DNA of 42,312 bases from Candidatus Sericytochromatia bacterium S15B-MN24 CBMW_12 (GTDB lineage Bacteria; Cyanobacteriota; Sericytochromatia; S15B-MN24; UBA4093). Every line of letters starts with the position of its first letter. Position 1 is the first letter of the stretch. A model generated the notes under the pieces. It had not been told where the DNA came from. It was given only the letters and a program-made list of their open reading frames with translations, and searched no databases. The translations under genes and the position numbers were made by a program. The DNA lies in NCBI GenBank assembly GCA_002083825.1, contig DAZV01000015.1:1-42312 (forward strand), read 5' to 3'. This document shows positions 24,446 through 32,303 of the stretch, piece after piece.

Positions 24446-24733
24446 CTACTTCTGGCGAGCCGCCAGCTGCCGGTAGAGAATGTCGGCCACGCCCATGCCC
24501 TCGCCGTGAGCGATATCGCGCGCCAAGGCGTCGTCGCTCATCGACCGGTAGGTTCGCATGGCGGATCCCCCGTCCAACATGCCCCCCTTGCTCGACGCAT
24601 GAACCTGCGAGAGCATCTGGGAAATCATGACCGCCTCGAACTCCCGGCAGGTGGCCTTGAGCCGCCGCTGCTCGGCAGAGAGCTTGGCATCCTGGGGGCT
24701 CACGCGGTTGAAATCGACGCCGAGATCGCTCAT
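24446..24733 (-). CDS. flgJ: Rod-binding protein FlgJ, N-terminal domain only
   Basis: A 95-residue protein equivalent to the rod-capping half of FlgJ. The signature KATCREFEAVMISQMLSQVHAS and a Gly-rich segment followed by helices fit the Rod-binding domain. The muramidase half found in enterobacterial FlgJ is absent, as in many bacteria; a separate GH73 enzyme lies at 395-1492. The gene starts nine bases after the flgG stop; AGAGGTAA of the flgG end acts as the likely ribosome binding site. Confidence 0.9.
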   Translation of the reverse strand: MSDLGVDFNRVSPQDAKLSAEQRRLKATCREFEAVMISQMLSQVHASSKGGMLDGGSAMRTYRSMSDDALARDIAHGEGMGVADILYRQLAARQK

Positions 24734-24742
24734 AAGACCCGA

Positions 24743-25525
24743 TTACCTCTTAAGACCGTTGGCGCCGGAGAGCATCTCGTCGGCCGTCTGGATGGACTTG
24801 GAGTTGGCCTCGTAGGCTCGCTGCGCCACGATCAGATTCACCATCTCCTCGATCACCCGGACGTTGGAGCTCTCGACGTATCCCTGCAAGATGCGCCCCA
24901 TCCCCTCGACGCCAGGCGCACCCGCCATGGGATCCCCGGAAGCCACGGTCGGACGGAAGAGATTCTGTCCCAGCGCCGACAACCCCGCGGGGTTAACGAA
25001 ACGCGCAATCTGTACTTCGCCCAGCTGAACGGCATTTCCGGCAACGACGGCGGTCACGACCCCATCACCACTGACCGTGACGTCCTTGGCACCCTCCGGA
25101 ACCGTCACGTTGGGCTGAACCAGGTAGCCTTCGCTGGTGACCAGCTGCCCCTGGGAGTCCACCTTGAAGGTGCCGTCCCGGGTATAGGCGGTGGTTCCGT
25201 CGGAAGTCTGAACCTGGAAGAAGCCGTCACCCTCGATCGTGAGGTCGTAAGGGTTCTCGGTCTGCTGGAAATCGCCCTGCGAGAAGATCCGAGCGATGGC
25301 AACCGAGCGTACGCCATTGCCGACCTGCATGCCCACCGGAGTCGTGGAACCGGTATTGACGGGAGCGCCTGCAGCCCTGGCCGTCCGGTACATGAGGTCC
25401 TGGAACTCCGCGCGCCCCTTCTTGAAGCCCGCAGTGTTGACGTTGGCGAGGTTATGCGAGGTCACATCGATGTTGAGCTGCTGCGCCTTCATACCCGAGG
25501 CTGCAGACCACAGGGATCCGAGCAT
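24743..25525 (-). CDS. flgG: Flagellar distal rod protein FlgG (FlhP type)
   Basis: A 260-residue distal rod protein. The N-terminal rod signature SAASGMKAQQLNIDVTSHNLANVNTAGFKKGRAEFQ and the C-terminal YVESSNVRVIEEMVNLIVAQRAYEANSKSIQTADEML are both complete, and DLTIEGDGFFQV is the core domain motif. Length equals the E. coli protein (260). AAAGGA lies upstream of the ATG at 25525. It follows flgF after a 156-bp spacer and precedes flgJ. Confidence 0.96.
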   Translation of the reverse strand: MLGSLWSAASGMKAQQLNIDVTSHNLANVNTAGFKKGRAEFQDLMYRTARAAGAPVNTGSTTPVGMQVGNGVRSVAIARIFSQGDFQQTENPYDLTIEGDGFFQVQTSDGTTAYTRDGTFKVDSQGQLVTSEGYLVQPNVTVPEGAKDVTVSGDGVVTAVVAGNAVQLGEVQIARFVNPAGLSALGQNLFRPTVASGDPMAGAPGVEGMGRILQGYVESSNVRVIEEMVNLIVAQRAYEANSKSIQTADEMLSGANGLKR

Positions 25526-25681
25526 GGAAGATCCTTTCGTCGACCCGCATCAGTCGGTCAGCGGGCTCCAGCCTCAGGTCATCCCTGTCCGGCCGGTAAA
25601 TCCAATTACGCCTCCCCACAGGATCCGCCGGACCCGAAGGGGACTACTTACCTATCGGTAACGCTACGGGAAAGTTTAGGC

Positions 25682-26473
25682 CTAGCGAGCGATCTCGTTG
25701 ACGGCCTTGCCCAAGGTCTCGTCCTGAGCGGTCAAAATTCGCTGTGAGGCTTCGTAGGCGCGGTTTACGGCGATCATCTCCACCATCTCCCGGACCGAGT
25801 TGACGGTGGACGCCTCGAGGGCCTCCTGAACCACGTAGGTTCCCTGAGCCGGCTCGGACTCAGCTCCTGCCACGAGGCGAAAGGCGTTATCGCCCTGCTT
25901 CGAGAGATCCCGCAGCGGATCCGCCACGGTCACGACCAGGAGAAACCCCGCCGGAACCTGTTGTTGCGTCCCTCCTGCGAGTTGCTCGATTGAGACGCTG
26001 CCATCGCGGCCGACCTGAGCGCGACCGTCCCCCAGCTGAATCGGGTTTTCGCCCCGACCGAGCACCTTCCGACCGGACTTGTCGACCAAAAAGCCCTCCG
26101 CACTGCGGGCGAAGGATCCATCGCGCGTGAGGAGCTGCGTGCCATCCTCTTCCTGAAGAACGAAGAAGCCCTCTCCCTCCAGGGCGAAATCATAGGGGTT
26201 CTCGGTCTGGCGGATGGGACCCGATTCGAAGCGGGTGGCAATCTCGTCGAGATAGACACCGGTCGAGAGCCCGCCCATGCGACGAGCGTCGGCATCGGGG
26301 CGCTGCTGGCTCTGCTCCAGGCGGTAGATCAGCTTGTCCATGCGGGTCCGGAAGACAGCCACGTCCTGCTTGTAGCCGGTGGTGTTGACGTTTGCAAGGT
26401 TGTTGGAGATGACGTCTTGCTTGGCCAGCTGGGCAGTCATTCCGGCAGCGGAGGTGTAGATCCCGCGAATCAT
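25682..26473 (-). CDS. flgF: Flagellar proximal rod protein FlgF (FlhO type)
   Basis: A 263-residue rod protein. The N-terminus MIRGIYTSAAGMTAQLAKQDVISNNLANVNTTGYKQD and the C-terminus EALEASTVNSVREMVEMIAVNRAYEASQRILTAQDETL are typical of FlgF/FlhO. The core has DFALEGEGFFVLQ. GAGGAAG lies six bases before the ATG at 26473. It follows the coiled-coil gene by 24 bp, so the actin-like gene, the coiled-coil gene and the rod genes appear to form one operon. Confidence 0.93.
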   Translation of the reverse strand: MIRGIYTSAAGMTAQLAKQDVISNNLANVNTTGYKQDVAVFRTRMDKLIYRLEQSQQRPDADARRMGGLSTGVYLDEIATRFESGPIRQTENPYDFALEGEGFFVLQEEDGTQLLTRDGSFARSAEGFLVDKSGRKVLGRGENPIQLGDGRAQVGRDGSVSIEQLAGGTQQQVPAGFLLVVTVADPLRDLSKQGDNAFRLVAGAESEPAQGTYVVQEALEASTVNSVREMVEMIAVNRAYEASQRILTAQDETLGKAVNEIAR

Positions 26474-26497
26474 TAGCGCTTCCTCGGATGAGCCCGC

Positions 26498-27253
26498 CTA
26501 CTGACCACCGCCGAGAAGACGAGCCAGGAGCTCGCGTCGATCCGGGCTCTCGCTCGGGGCGGAAGACTTGGGCGGCGCCTGGGGCGTTACCGCGGGACCG
26601 GCTTCGAGCAAAGTCCGGAGTTCGACCTCCCGGTTCTCGGCGTCTCGCAGGCTGGCCTCGAGCTTGTCTCGGTCAGCTACGAGCTTTTCGCACTCGTCAG
26701 TGAGTTCGTCGAGGCGGACGCGCAGCGCCTGCTTTTCACTATCGAGTCGGTCCCTGATCACGATATCGGCTTCCTGGCGGGAAACTTGAGCCTCGTGGTG
26801 AGCCAGTTCCTCGCGCAGCTGGATGACTTCGGCCTGATGGCGCAGTAGCAGGTCTTCCCGCTGCGATTCTTCGCCAAGTTGCAGGCGCTGGGCGTCTATC
26901 AGCTTGTTCTCCAACCCTGCGAGCTTGGCCTCCCACTCGGAGCGTTCCATAGCACGCTGGCGCTGAAGCGCTTCGAGCTGGGCGACAAGCTCATCGCGCT
27001 GGGCCTGGAGGGCCTCCATGCCCTGGGGCTTGATGGACTCGCGGGCAACCTCGAGATCGTCCTTCAGGCGGTCGATGGACTCGACATGCGCGTCGATCAC
27101 GGCTTTCAGGCGCTTGTTCTCGTCGCGGAGGGAATTGTACTTTCCCTCGATGGACTTGAGCACCGCCTTGAGTTGCTCCGGCGTGATCGCGCCGAGCGGA
27201 TCCGCCTCGCGGCCAAGGAGGCGCAAGAAGCCTGCCTGCATGGAGTCCAGCAC
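26498..27253 (-). CDS. Coiled-coil protein between the actin-like gene and flgF
   Basis: A 251-residue protein of unknown family. Residues about 20-220 are almost continuous heptad-patterned coiled coil (KAVLKSIEGKYNSLRDENKR, LEALQRQRAMERSEWEAKL). The N-terminus (FLRLLGREADPLGAITPEQL) may be a short docking segment, and the tail is Pro/Ser-rich then ends DRRELLARLLGGGQ. The start is a GTG at 27253 with GAGGT eight bases upstream; it begins three bases after the actin-like gene's stop codon. By position it is the likely partner or adaptor of that actin. Function is inferred from context. Confidence 0.75.
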   Translation of the reverse strand: MLDSMQAGFLRLLGREADPLGAITPEQLKAVLKSIEGKYNSLRDENKRLKAVIDAHVESIDRLKDDLEVARESIKPQGMEALQAQRDELVAQLEALQRQRAMERSEWEAKLAGLENKLIDAQRLQLGEESQREDLLLRHQAEVIQLREELAHHEAQVSRQEADIVIRDRLDSEKQALRVRLDELTDECEKLVADRDKLEASLRDAENREVELRTLLEAGPAVTPQAPPKSSAPSESPDRRELLARLLGGGQ

Positions 27254-27256
27254 GGC

Positions 27257-28402
27257 CTAGACCTCGACCTCGAGCGGATCGAAATCGCGCATGGCATCAC
27301 CCTCCGAGGGCGCGGCGATGCTGACCTCCCGGGGAATCCTGATCTTGGCCTCCCGCGCGGGAGCCGACCCTTCCCTCAGGGGAGCCGCGATCGCGTACTC
27401 GTAGGCGCCCTTCACGTTGAAGTAGCGATGATCCTGGGCGATCTGAAGATCGCGGAAATAGGGATGCTGAGTGAGATGCGGGTAGAGCAGGCGTCCGAAG
27501 CCGCCCACGAGAAGCATCCGATCGATGGAGAGGTCCCGCCACGATTGCTTCACGGTGAGGGCGACCTGGAGGGCCATCATCTCGATGAGCTCGTCGAGGA
27601 TCTCGGCAGGGAGGGTGTAGGTCGTGCCGTTGTGGACGTACTGCCCCGAGGCGGCCGCTTCCATGAGGGCCACCGGGTCCAGGCGCAGGATGCCCTGATC
27701 CGAGAGGTAGTTGGCGATGGCGTCGGTCAGGCGCAGGCCGGCCGCCGCGGTGCTCTGGCCCGAGTAGTTGGCGAGTTCGTTGGGAAGGCGAACCACGACC
27801 CAGTCGGTCGTGAGATGGCCGGGGTCGATCACGCCGATGTTCTCGTCGGGGGCATAATCGAGTTGCCCCGCGAGGAGACCGGCGTAGACCGCGCCGACCG
27901 GCTGGGGGATGACGTCGATCTGCGCGATGTCGAGCGCCATGGGCTTGCCGGCGAGTTCGAAGGTGTGGAGGCGCTCCCAGGCCCGCAGGTGGGTCTCGAC
28001 GTAGTCGCTGCGACGGCTGAGCGCGACGGGAAGACCGATGCAGAGTTTGAACTTGGAGGTGCCCTCGAGGCCCTTGCGACGGGCATAGAGCCCCAAGATA
28101 GAGAGCAGCATGACCAGGTTGAGATCGTCGGCGAAGAGGTCGATATCGTTGAGGGGCAGGTGGTAGGGCTGCTCCAGGGCATAGCGACCCACGGAGAAGG
28201 TCTTGGCGCCGAGCTTGACGGTGAGGTGGGAGTCGAGAGTCTCGTCGATGACCTGAGCCGAGCCGCGGCGAATGGTCGCGACGGGGCCACCGAGGATGGC
28301 CGGCAGGGTGATCAGGGTCTCTCCGTCGTAGAGGCGCGCTTCCGAGCGGCCCAGGTCGATACCGAGGGTGATGAGGTCCGGGGTGGTCTTTCGGTTGGTC
28401 AT
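27257..28402 (-). CDS. ParM/Alp-like actin homologue heading a flagellar rod operon
   Basis: A 381-residue protein of the actin-ATPase superfamily, closer to ParM/StbA/Alp types than to MreB. Phosphate-1 motif GIDLGRS (14-20), connect-1 region PQPVGAVYAG (167-176), phosphate-2 DPGHLTTD (193-200) and adenosine motif LVGGFGRLL (298-306) are all present. ParM is normally plasmid-borne and segregates DNA, but here it heads an operon with a coiled-coil gene, flgF, flgG and flgJ. In Bacillus the equivalent place, ahead of flhO-flhP, is held by the MreB paralogue mbl. AAGGAGAG lies ten bases upstream of the ATG. Polymerisation is expected from the family but not shown. Confidence 0.8.
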   Translation of the reverse strand: MTNRKTTPDLITLGIDLGRSEARLYDGETLITLPAILGGPVATIRRGSAQVIDETLDSHLTVKLGAKTFSVGRYALEQPYHLPLNDIDLFADDLNLVMLLSILGLYARRKGLEGTSKFKLCIGLPVALSRRSDYVETHLRAWERLHTFELAGKPMALDIAQIDVIPQPVGAVYAGLLAGQLDYAPDENIGVIDPGHLTTDWVVVRLPNELANYSGQSTAAAGLRLTDAIANYLSDQGILRLDPVALMEAAASGQYVHNGTTYTLPAEILDELIEMMALQVALTVKQSWRDLSIDRMLLVGGFGRLLYPHLTQHPYFRDLQIAQDHRYFNVKGAYEYAIAAPLREGSAPAREAKIRIPREVSIAAPSEGDAMRDFDPLEVEV

Positions 28403-28465
28403 GCGGGGTAGGCTCTCCTTCGGCGGAAGCTAGCGCTGACGATGACAGAGGCGGGCCCCCATCGG

Positions 28466-28506
28466 GGCCCCGAGCGACCTGGCTCGCTTGAGAGCCGCTC
28501 GGGGCC
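28466..28506 (-). other. Strong hairpin in the leader of the actin-flagellar operon
   Basis: GGCCCCGAGCG (28466-28476) and CGCTCGGGGCC (28496-28506) form a perfect 11-bp stem, with an inner GGCTC/GAGCC pair. It lies between the probable transcription start near 28546 and the actin-like start codon at 28402, in a leader of about 145 bases. Confidence 0.7.
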
Positions 28507-28551
28507 GAGGATCGGGATAGGTCAGGCGCTCAAAACTGAATCGCTCCGAGG

Positions 28552-28557
28552 ATTCTA
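28552..28557 (-). promoter_or_regulatory. Extended -10 promoter of the actin-flagellar operon
   Basis: On the minus strand TGT precedes TAGAAT (28557-28552). TTCGCC lies 18 bp further upstream as a weak -35. The same TGnTAGAAT form recurs at 8435 and 16380. Confidence 0.55.
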
Positions 28558-28575
28558 ACATAATCCGGCCGCCAG

Positions 28576-28607
28576 GGCGAAGCTTGCGACCATGCCCAAG
28601 CTTCGCC
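28576..28607. promoter_or_regulatory. 11-bp inverted repeat between divergent genes (operator candidate)
   Basis: GGCGAAGCTTG (28576-28586) and CAAGCTTCGCC (28597-28607) are a perfect inverted repeat with a 10-bp centre. It overlaps the -35 region of the actin operon and sits about 40 bases upstream of the NHL lipoprotein start. Confidence 0.6.
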
Positions 28608-28646
28608 GAACGTGGGGTATCATGCAGAGAAAGGAGGACCCCCCTG

Positions 28647-29555
28647 ATGCGCCGCAACCTCGCTCTCGCTCTGGCCCTTTCCCTCACCGCCTGCCAAGCA
28701 CCGCCCACCGAGCAAGCCCCGACCTACGCGGTCACCACCGTCACCGCCGACCTGCCGGACCCGAGCGGTCTCGCCGCGCTCGCCGACGACCTCCTGGTCT
28801 CCACTCCCCGGGGCATCCTCCGCATGGGCCCCGACGAACCGCTCTCCACCCTTGCCGCGGGAGCGCCCCTCCATGAACCGGCAGGGCTCGCCTGGAACGA
28901 TCGGATCATTCTGGCGGCGGATCCCCCAGCCAACCGGATCTGGCGGATTCCCGCCGGCGGCAAGGCCACTCCCTTCGCGGGGACCGGCACCGCCCTCCTT
29001 CCCATCGGCGATGACGGGCCTGCCACCAGCGCCCAGCTCAATTCGCCTCTGGACGTGGCGATAGCTCCTGACGGCACCGCCTACATCGCCGACACGGGAA
29101 ACAGCCGCATTCGGCGCGTAGCGCCCGACGGCCGCATCTCCACCCTTCCCGGCACCGAGGACGCCTTCGAGCGTCCCACGGCCCTCGCCCTGAGCGCCGA
29201 CGGCACGCTCTGGGTGGTCGACGCCACGCTCGGCGAGCTCAAGCGAATTGCGCCCGGCAAGCCGATAGAGACGCTCGCCCGGGACCTCGACGATCCCCGG
29301 GGCGTCATCCCGACCGAGGACGGCGCGCTGGTGAGCGAAGCCGGCAAGAACCGCGTCGTCTGGGTAGGACCTCGCGGATCGGTTTTCCCGGTCGTCGGGG
29401 GAAGCACCTCCGTGACGGGCGGCCGCAAGGAGGAAGGCACGGGCACGACCTTCGCCCTCAGCCACCCCTCCCGGTTCGCTCCGGCGGCTGGCGCGGGCAT
29501 CTACCTGCTCGACGGGGACCGGATCCTTCTGCTCACGCCTCGGGCCACCCCGTAA
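28647..29555 (+). CDS. NHL-repeat lipoprotein
   Basis: A 302-residue predicted lipoprotein. The signal peptide ends in LTAC with Cys16. The remainder is a beta-propeller of about six NHL-like repeats ([42 protein letters not shown] is the clearest, near 130-172). Such propellers usually bind protein, carbohydrate or nucleic acid; here the target is unknown. AAGGAGG lies nine bases before the ATG at 28647. It is followed by two hairpins, the second with a T-run. Confidence 0.82.
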   Translation: MRRNLALALALSLTACQAPPTEQAPTYAVTTVTADLPDPSGLAALADDLLVSTPRGILRMGPDEPLSTLAAGAPLHEPAGLAWNDRIILAADPPANRIWRIPAGGKATPFAGTGTALLPIGDDGPATSAQLNSPLDVAIAPDGTAYIADTGNSRIRRVAPDGRISTLPGTEDAFERPTALALSADGTLWVVDATLGELKRIAPGKPIETLARDLDDPRGVIPTEDGALVSEAGKNRVVWVGPRGSVFPVVGGSTSVTGGRKEEGTGTTFALSHPSRFAPAAGAGIYLLDGDRILLLTPRATP

Positions 29556-29558
29556 CCC

Positions 29559-29604
29559 TTCGCGAGCGTCCTGCTTCGGGCGCCCGCAGCAGGACGCTCG
29601 CGAA
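29559..29604. terminator. Long hairpin downstream of the NHL lipoprotein
   Basis: TTCGCGAGCGTCCTGC (29559-29574) and GCAGGACGCTCGCGAA (29589-29604) make a perfect 16-bp stem whose loop contains GGGCGCCC. It lies three bases after the stop codon. Confidence 0.75.
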
Positions 29605-29608
29605 AATA

Positions 29609-29646
29609 GGGGGGGCGGGAACCGATGGTTCCCGCCCCCCCCTTTT
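29609..29646. terminator. Bidirectional terminator between the NHL lipoprotein and ctpA
   Basis: GGGGGGGCGGGAACC, loop GAT, GGTTCCCGCCCCCCC (29609-29641) is followed by TTTT on the plus strand. On the minus strand it is followed by CTATTTTCG, so it can serve both convergent genes. Confidence 0.85.
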
Positions 29647-29676
29647 CGCTTGATGCCCGAGAGTCTCCCTGGCGGT

Positions 29677-30891
29677 TTACTTCTTGGTCATCATCTGGCC
29701 GAGGATCTCCTTGGCCTTTTCGAGTTGCACGTCCTTGCCCTGGTCCATCATCTCGTCGAGGGTGGGCATGTCCTCGGGAGCGACGGGCTTGTCGGTCTTG
29801 GCGGGCTGCGGGAACTCCACGACCACGTCGGGGACGATGCCCTTCTTGTTGATGTCGTTTCCGCCCGCGGTCAGGTACTTGTTGGTGGTGATGGCCACGC
29901 CGGCTCCGCCTTCGAGGGCGTGGACGGTCTGGACCAGGCCCTTACCGAACGTCTTGGTGCCGACCAGCTTGGCCCGCTTGGTGTCTTGCAGGGCTCCGGC
30001 GAGAATCTCGGAAGCGGAGGCCGAGCCTCCGTCGACGAGGACCACCAGGGGCTTGCTGACAGGAATCAGCGGGCGGCCCGAGGCGTTGAGCTTTTCGCGG
30101 TTGCCTTCGCGATCGACGATCTGGACGACGGGGCCCGACTTGATGAACATCGAGCCGATGTTCACGGCGTTGGGGAGCAGGCCGCCGGGATTGGATCGCA
30201 GGTCCAGGATGATGCCCTTGGAGTTCTTGTACTTCTCGAGGGCCTTGCGCATCTCGGTGTCAGCCGACTCGCTCATAAAGGAGGTCAAGCGGATGTAGCC
30301 GATGTTCCCCTGGAGGTCCTTGGTCTTGACGGCCTTGGTGACGATCTGGTCGCGGACGATCGAGACCTTGAAGGCCTCCTTGACGCCATCTCGGCCGATG
30401 GTCAGGACGACCTTGCTGCCCTTGGGGCCTCGGATCAAGGTGACGGCCTCTTCGATGGCCATGTCCTTGGTCACCTTGCCGTCCACTTCGAGGATGTGGT
30501 CGCCCGCCCTCAGGCCGGACTTGTAGGCGGGGGTGTCCTCCATCGGGGAGATGACCGCGAGGTGCTTCTCGCGCATGCCGATCTGGATGCCGATGCCTCC
30601 GAACGCGCCGTGGCGTTCCTCCTGCATCGACTTGAAGCTCTTGGGCTCCATGAAGCGGGTGTAAGGGTCGTCGAGCGAGTCGAGCAGGCCGCGGATGGCG
30701 CCGTACTCCAGCTTCGACTCCTCGACCTTGGATTCGAGGAACTCGCTCTTCACCAGGTCGTAGACCTGAAGGAAGGTGGAAAAGCTGCGGGTCTGGGCCG
30801 CGACCTGGAGGGGCTGAACTCCCATGCCGACCCCGAAGGAGCCTGCCATGAGCGCCAGAACCACGAGGGTATTGCCAAGTTTGTTTCTCAT
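29677..30891 (-). CDS. ctpA: Carboxy-terminal processing protease CtpA (S41)
   Basis: A 404-residue exported serine protease. A signal peptide or anchor at 1-33 is followed by a helical segment, a PDZ domain (about 95-175, GGIGIQIGMREKHLAVISPMEDTPAYKSGLRAGD) and the S41 catalytic domain. The Ser of GSASASEIL and the Lys of TFGKGLVQT form the Ser/Lys dyad, and LDLRSNPGG is the family strand. Such proteases process cell-envelope proteins and often peptidoglycan hydrolases. The gene lies 126 bp after the EnvC-like M23 gene on the same strand, which suggests a functional pairing. GAGAGGATG lies upstream of the ATG at 30891. Confidence 0.93.
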   Translation of the reverse strand: MRNKLGNTLVVLALMAGSFGVGMGVQPLQVAAQTRSFSTFLQVYDLVKSEFLESKVEESKLEYGAIRGLLDSLDDPYTRFMEPKSFKSMQEERHGAFGGIGIQIGMREKHLAVISPMEDTPAYKSGLRAGDHILEVDGKVTKDMAIEEAVTLIRGPKGSKVVLTIGRDGVKEAFKVSIVRDQIVTKAVKTKDLQGNIGYIRLTSFMSESADTEMRKALEKYKNSKGIILDLRSNPGGLLPNAVNIGSMFIKSGPVVQIVDREGNREKLNASGRPLIPVSKPLVVLVDGGSASASEILAGALQDTKRAKLVGTKTFGKGLVQTVHALEGGAGVAITTNKYLTAGGNDINKKGIVPDVVVEFPQPAKTDKPVAPEDMPTLDEMMDQGKDVQLEKAKEILGQMMTKK

Positions 30892-30933
30892 TCTTCATCC
30901 TCTCCGAGGTCGGGGCATCTACCAGCGATCTAT

Positions 30934-30973
30934 CGTTTTCAGCCGTTTTCAGCCGTTTTCAGCCGTTTTCAGC
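30934..30973. repeat. Four exact 10-bp repeats with phased A-tracts
   Basis: CGTTTTCAGC occurs four times in tandem (30934-30973), followed by a degenerate GGTTCAG. Read on the minus strand it is GCTGAAAACG, placing an A4 tract once per helical turn, about 45-80 bases upstream of ctpA. Phased A-tracts bend DNA. Confidence 0.9.
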
Positions 30974-31017
30974 GGTTCAGAGCCTTCGGCGCCTGTGGCC
31001 AGTGCTCTCCATACCCC

Positions 31018-32145
31018 CTAGCGGAGGTAGCCTATCGGATTGACCGGCGTACCGTTTCGCCGGACCTCGAAGTGCAAGTGAGGTCCCGTGGAGAGGCCGG
31101 TCGAACCGATGTAGGCGATGACCTGCCCGCGGGCAATCTTCGCCCCCGTCTCGACGACGTAGCGCGACGTGTGGGCGTAGAGCGTGACGAGATCGCCGCC
31201 GTGATCGATCATGACGATCTTCCCGTACCCCCCGTACCACCCGACATATAATACCACGCCCCCCTCCGCGGCCCGGATCGGAGTACCGTGCGGAGCCCCG
31301 AAGTCCACCCCGCGATGCGGCTTCACCACCTTGTGGATCGGGTGCAGGCGCGGCCCGAAGTTGGAGTTGAGGCTGCCCGAAACCGGCATCAGGAACCGCC
31401 CGGTCCCCATGCGCGGAGTCTTCTTGCGGCTGGCCAACATCCGACGGATCATCGTCTCGATCTGACGCGAATCTCGTTCGAGTTGTTCCGCCGCCTGCTC
31501 GTAGGCGGCACGCTCGGTCCGAAGCTTGGAGACGAAGGACGACTGTTCCTCGCGGTCCTCCTCGATCACGGCCTTCTGGTTGGAGATGGTGGCGGTGATC
31601 GACGAGATGGTCTGGACCTGCTCGTCGTACTTCCGCTTCTGATGGGTGATCTCGGCCATCTGCCGATCCAGCTCGAAGAGAATCTGGGCGTCCTGCTTGG
31701 TGACGTGCTTGAAGAACTGGTAGCGCGTCATGAAGGCCACCAGGTCCGGAGCCGTCAGCAAGGCCTCCCAGAGGTTGGTCTGGCGATGCTTGAAGATGGC
31801 CCGCATGCGGGACCCCGCCGTGACCTGCTGGCGCTCGAACTTCGAAGTCGCCTTGTCGAGGGCCTGTCCGGTCGCCTTGAGGCGGCTCTGGCTCCGGTTC
31901 AGCCGAAACTGCGAGTCCTCCAGCTGGATCTGCGTGCGTTCCAGCTTTTGCTGCAACACCGAGAGGTGAGAAACCGCCGATTGTTCCTTGGCCTTAAGCT
32001 GCCGGGCCTTGGCCCGCACCGCGTCGAGGCGCTGCTGAATCTGTTGCAAGCGACTGCGCTGCTGCTGGATGGTCGGCTCCGCTTGAGCGGGTGCCAGCCA
32101 AACCGTGAGCAGGAGCAGCGAGAGGATGATACTGAGTTTCCGCAA
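31018..32145 (-). CDS. EnvC-like coiled-coil protein with M23 (LytM) peptidase domain
   Basis: A 375-residue exported protein. A signal peptide (1-22, ending AQA) is followed by two coiled-coil stretches (about 24-110 and 155-245) and a C-terminal M23 domain (about 250-375). The zinc ligands appear intact: H and D of PHRGVDFG, and HLHFEV near the end; the third His is expected in LYAHTS. It may therefore be an active endopeptidase, unlike E. coli EnvC, which is degenerate and only activates amidases. The start is a TTG at 32145 with GGGAG about 12 bases upstream, a long gap. It lies ahead of ctpA. Confidence 0.87.
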   Translation of the reverse strand: MRKLSIILSLLLLTVWLAPAQAEPTIQQQRSRLQQIQQRLDAVRAKARQLKAKEQSAVSHLSVLQQKLERTQIQLEDSQFRLNRSQSRLKATGQALDKATSKFERQQVTAGSRMRAIFKHRQTNLWEALLTAPDLVAFMTRYQFFKHVTKQDAQILFELDRQMAEITHQKRKYDEQVQTISSITATISNQKAVIEEDREEQSSFVSKLRTERAAYEQAAEQLERDSRQIETMIRRMLASRKKTPRMGTGRFLMPVSGSLNSNFGPRLHPIHKVVKPHRGVDFGAPHGTPIRAAEGGVVLYVGWYGGYGKIVMIDHGGDLVTLYAHTSRYVVETGAKIARGQVIAYIGSTGLSTGPHLHFEVRRNGTPVNPIGYLR

Positions 32146-32246
32146 AGCGAAAGTGACTCCCTAGAGCAAAGCTCGATTCTTCAGGACAGCGAGAGATGGA
32201 CATACGCCCCATGATCCCTGCCTCACGGCGTTCTCTCGCGGTCCTA

Positions 32247-32284
32247 ATCAACAGCCGCCGGCGCTATCAACAGCCGCTGGCGCT
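32247..32284. repeat. 19-bp tandem repeat between uvrC and the EnvC-like gene
   Basis: ATCAACAGCCGCYGGCGCT occurs at 32247-32265 and 32266-32284 with one mismatch. Each unit contains the near-palindrome AGCCGCCGGCGCT, so the RNA could form two small hairpins or one larger one. Confidence 0.85.
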
Positions 32285-32303
32285 AAAACGTTCGATTCTT
32301 TTT

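Noticed and set aside
30934..30973. CRISPR-like array
   Set aside because: Units are 10 bp and directly adjacent with no spacers; no cas gene in the window.
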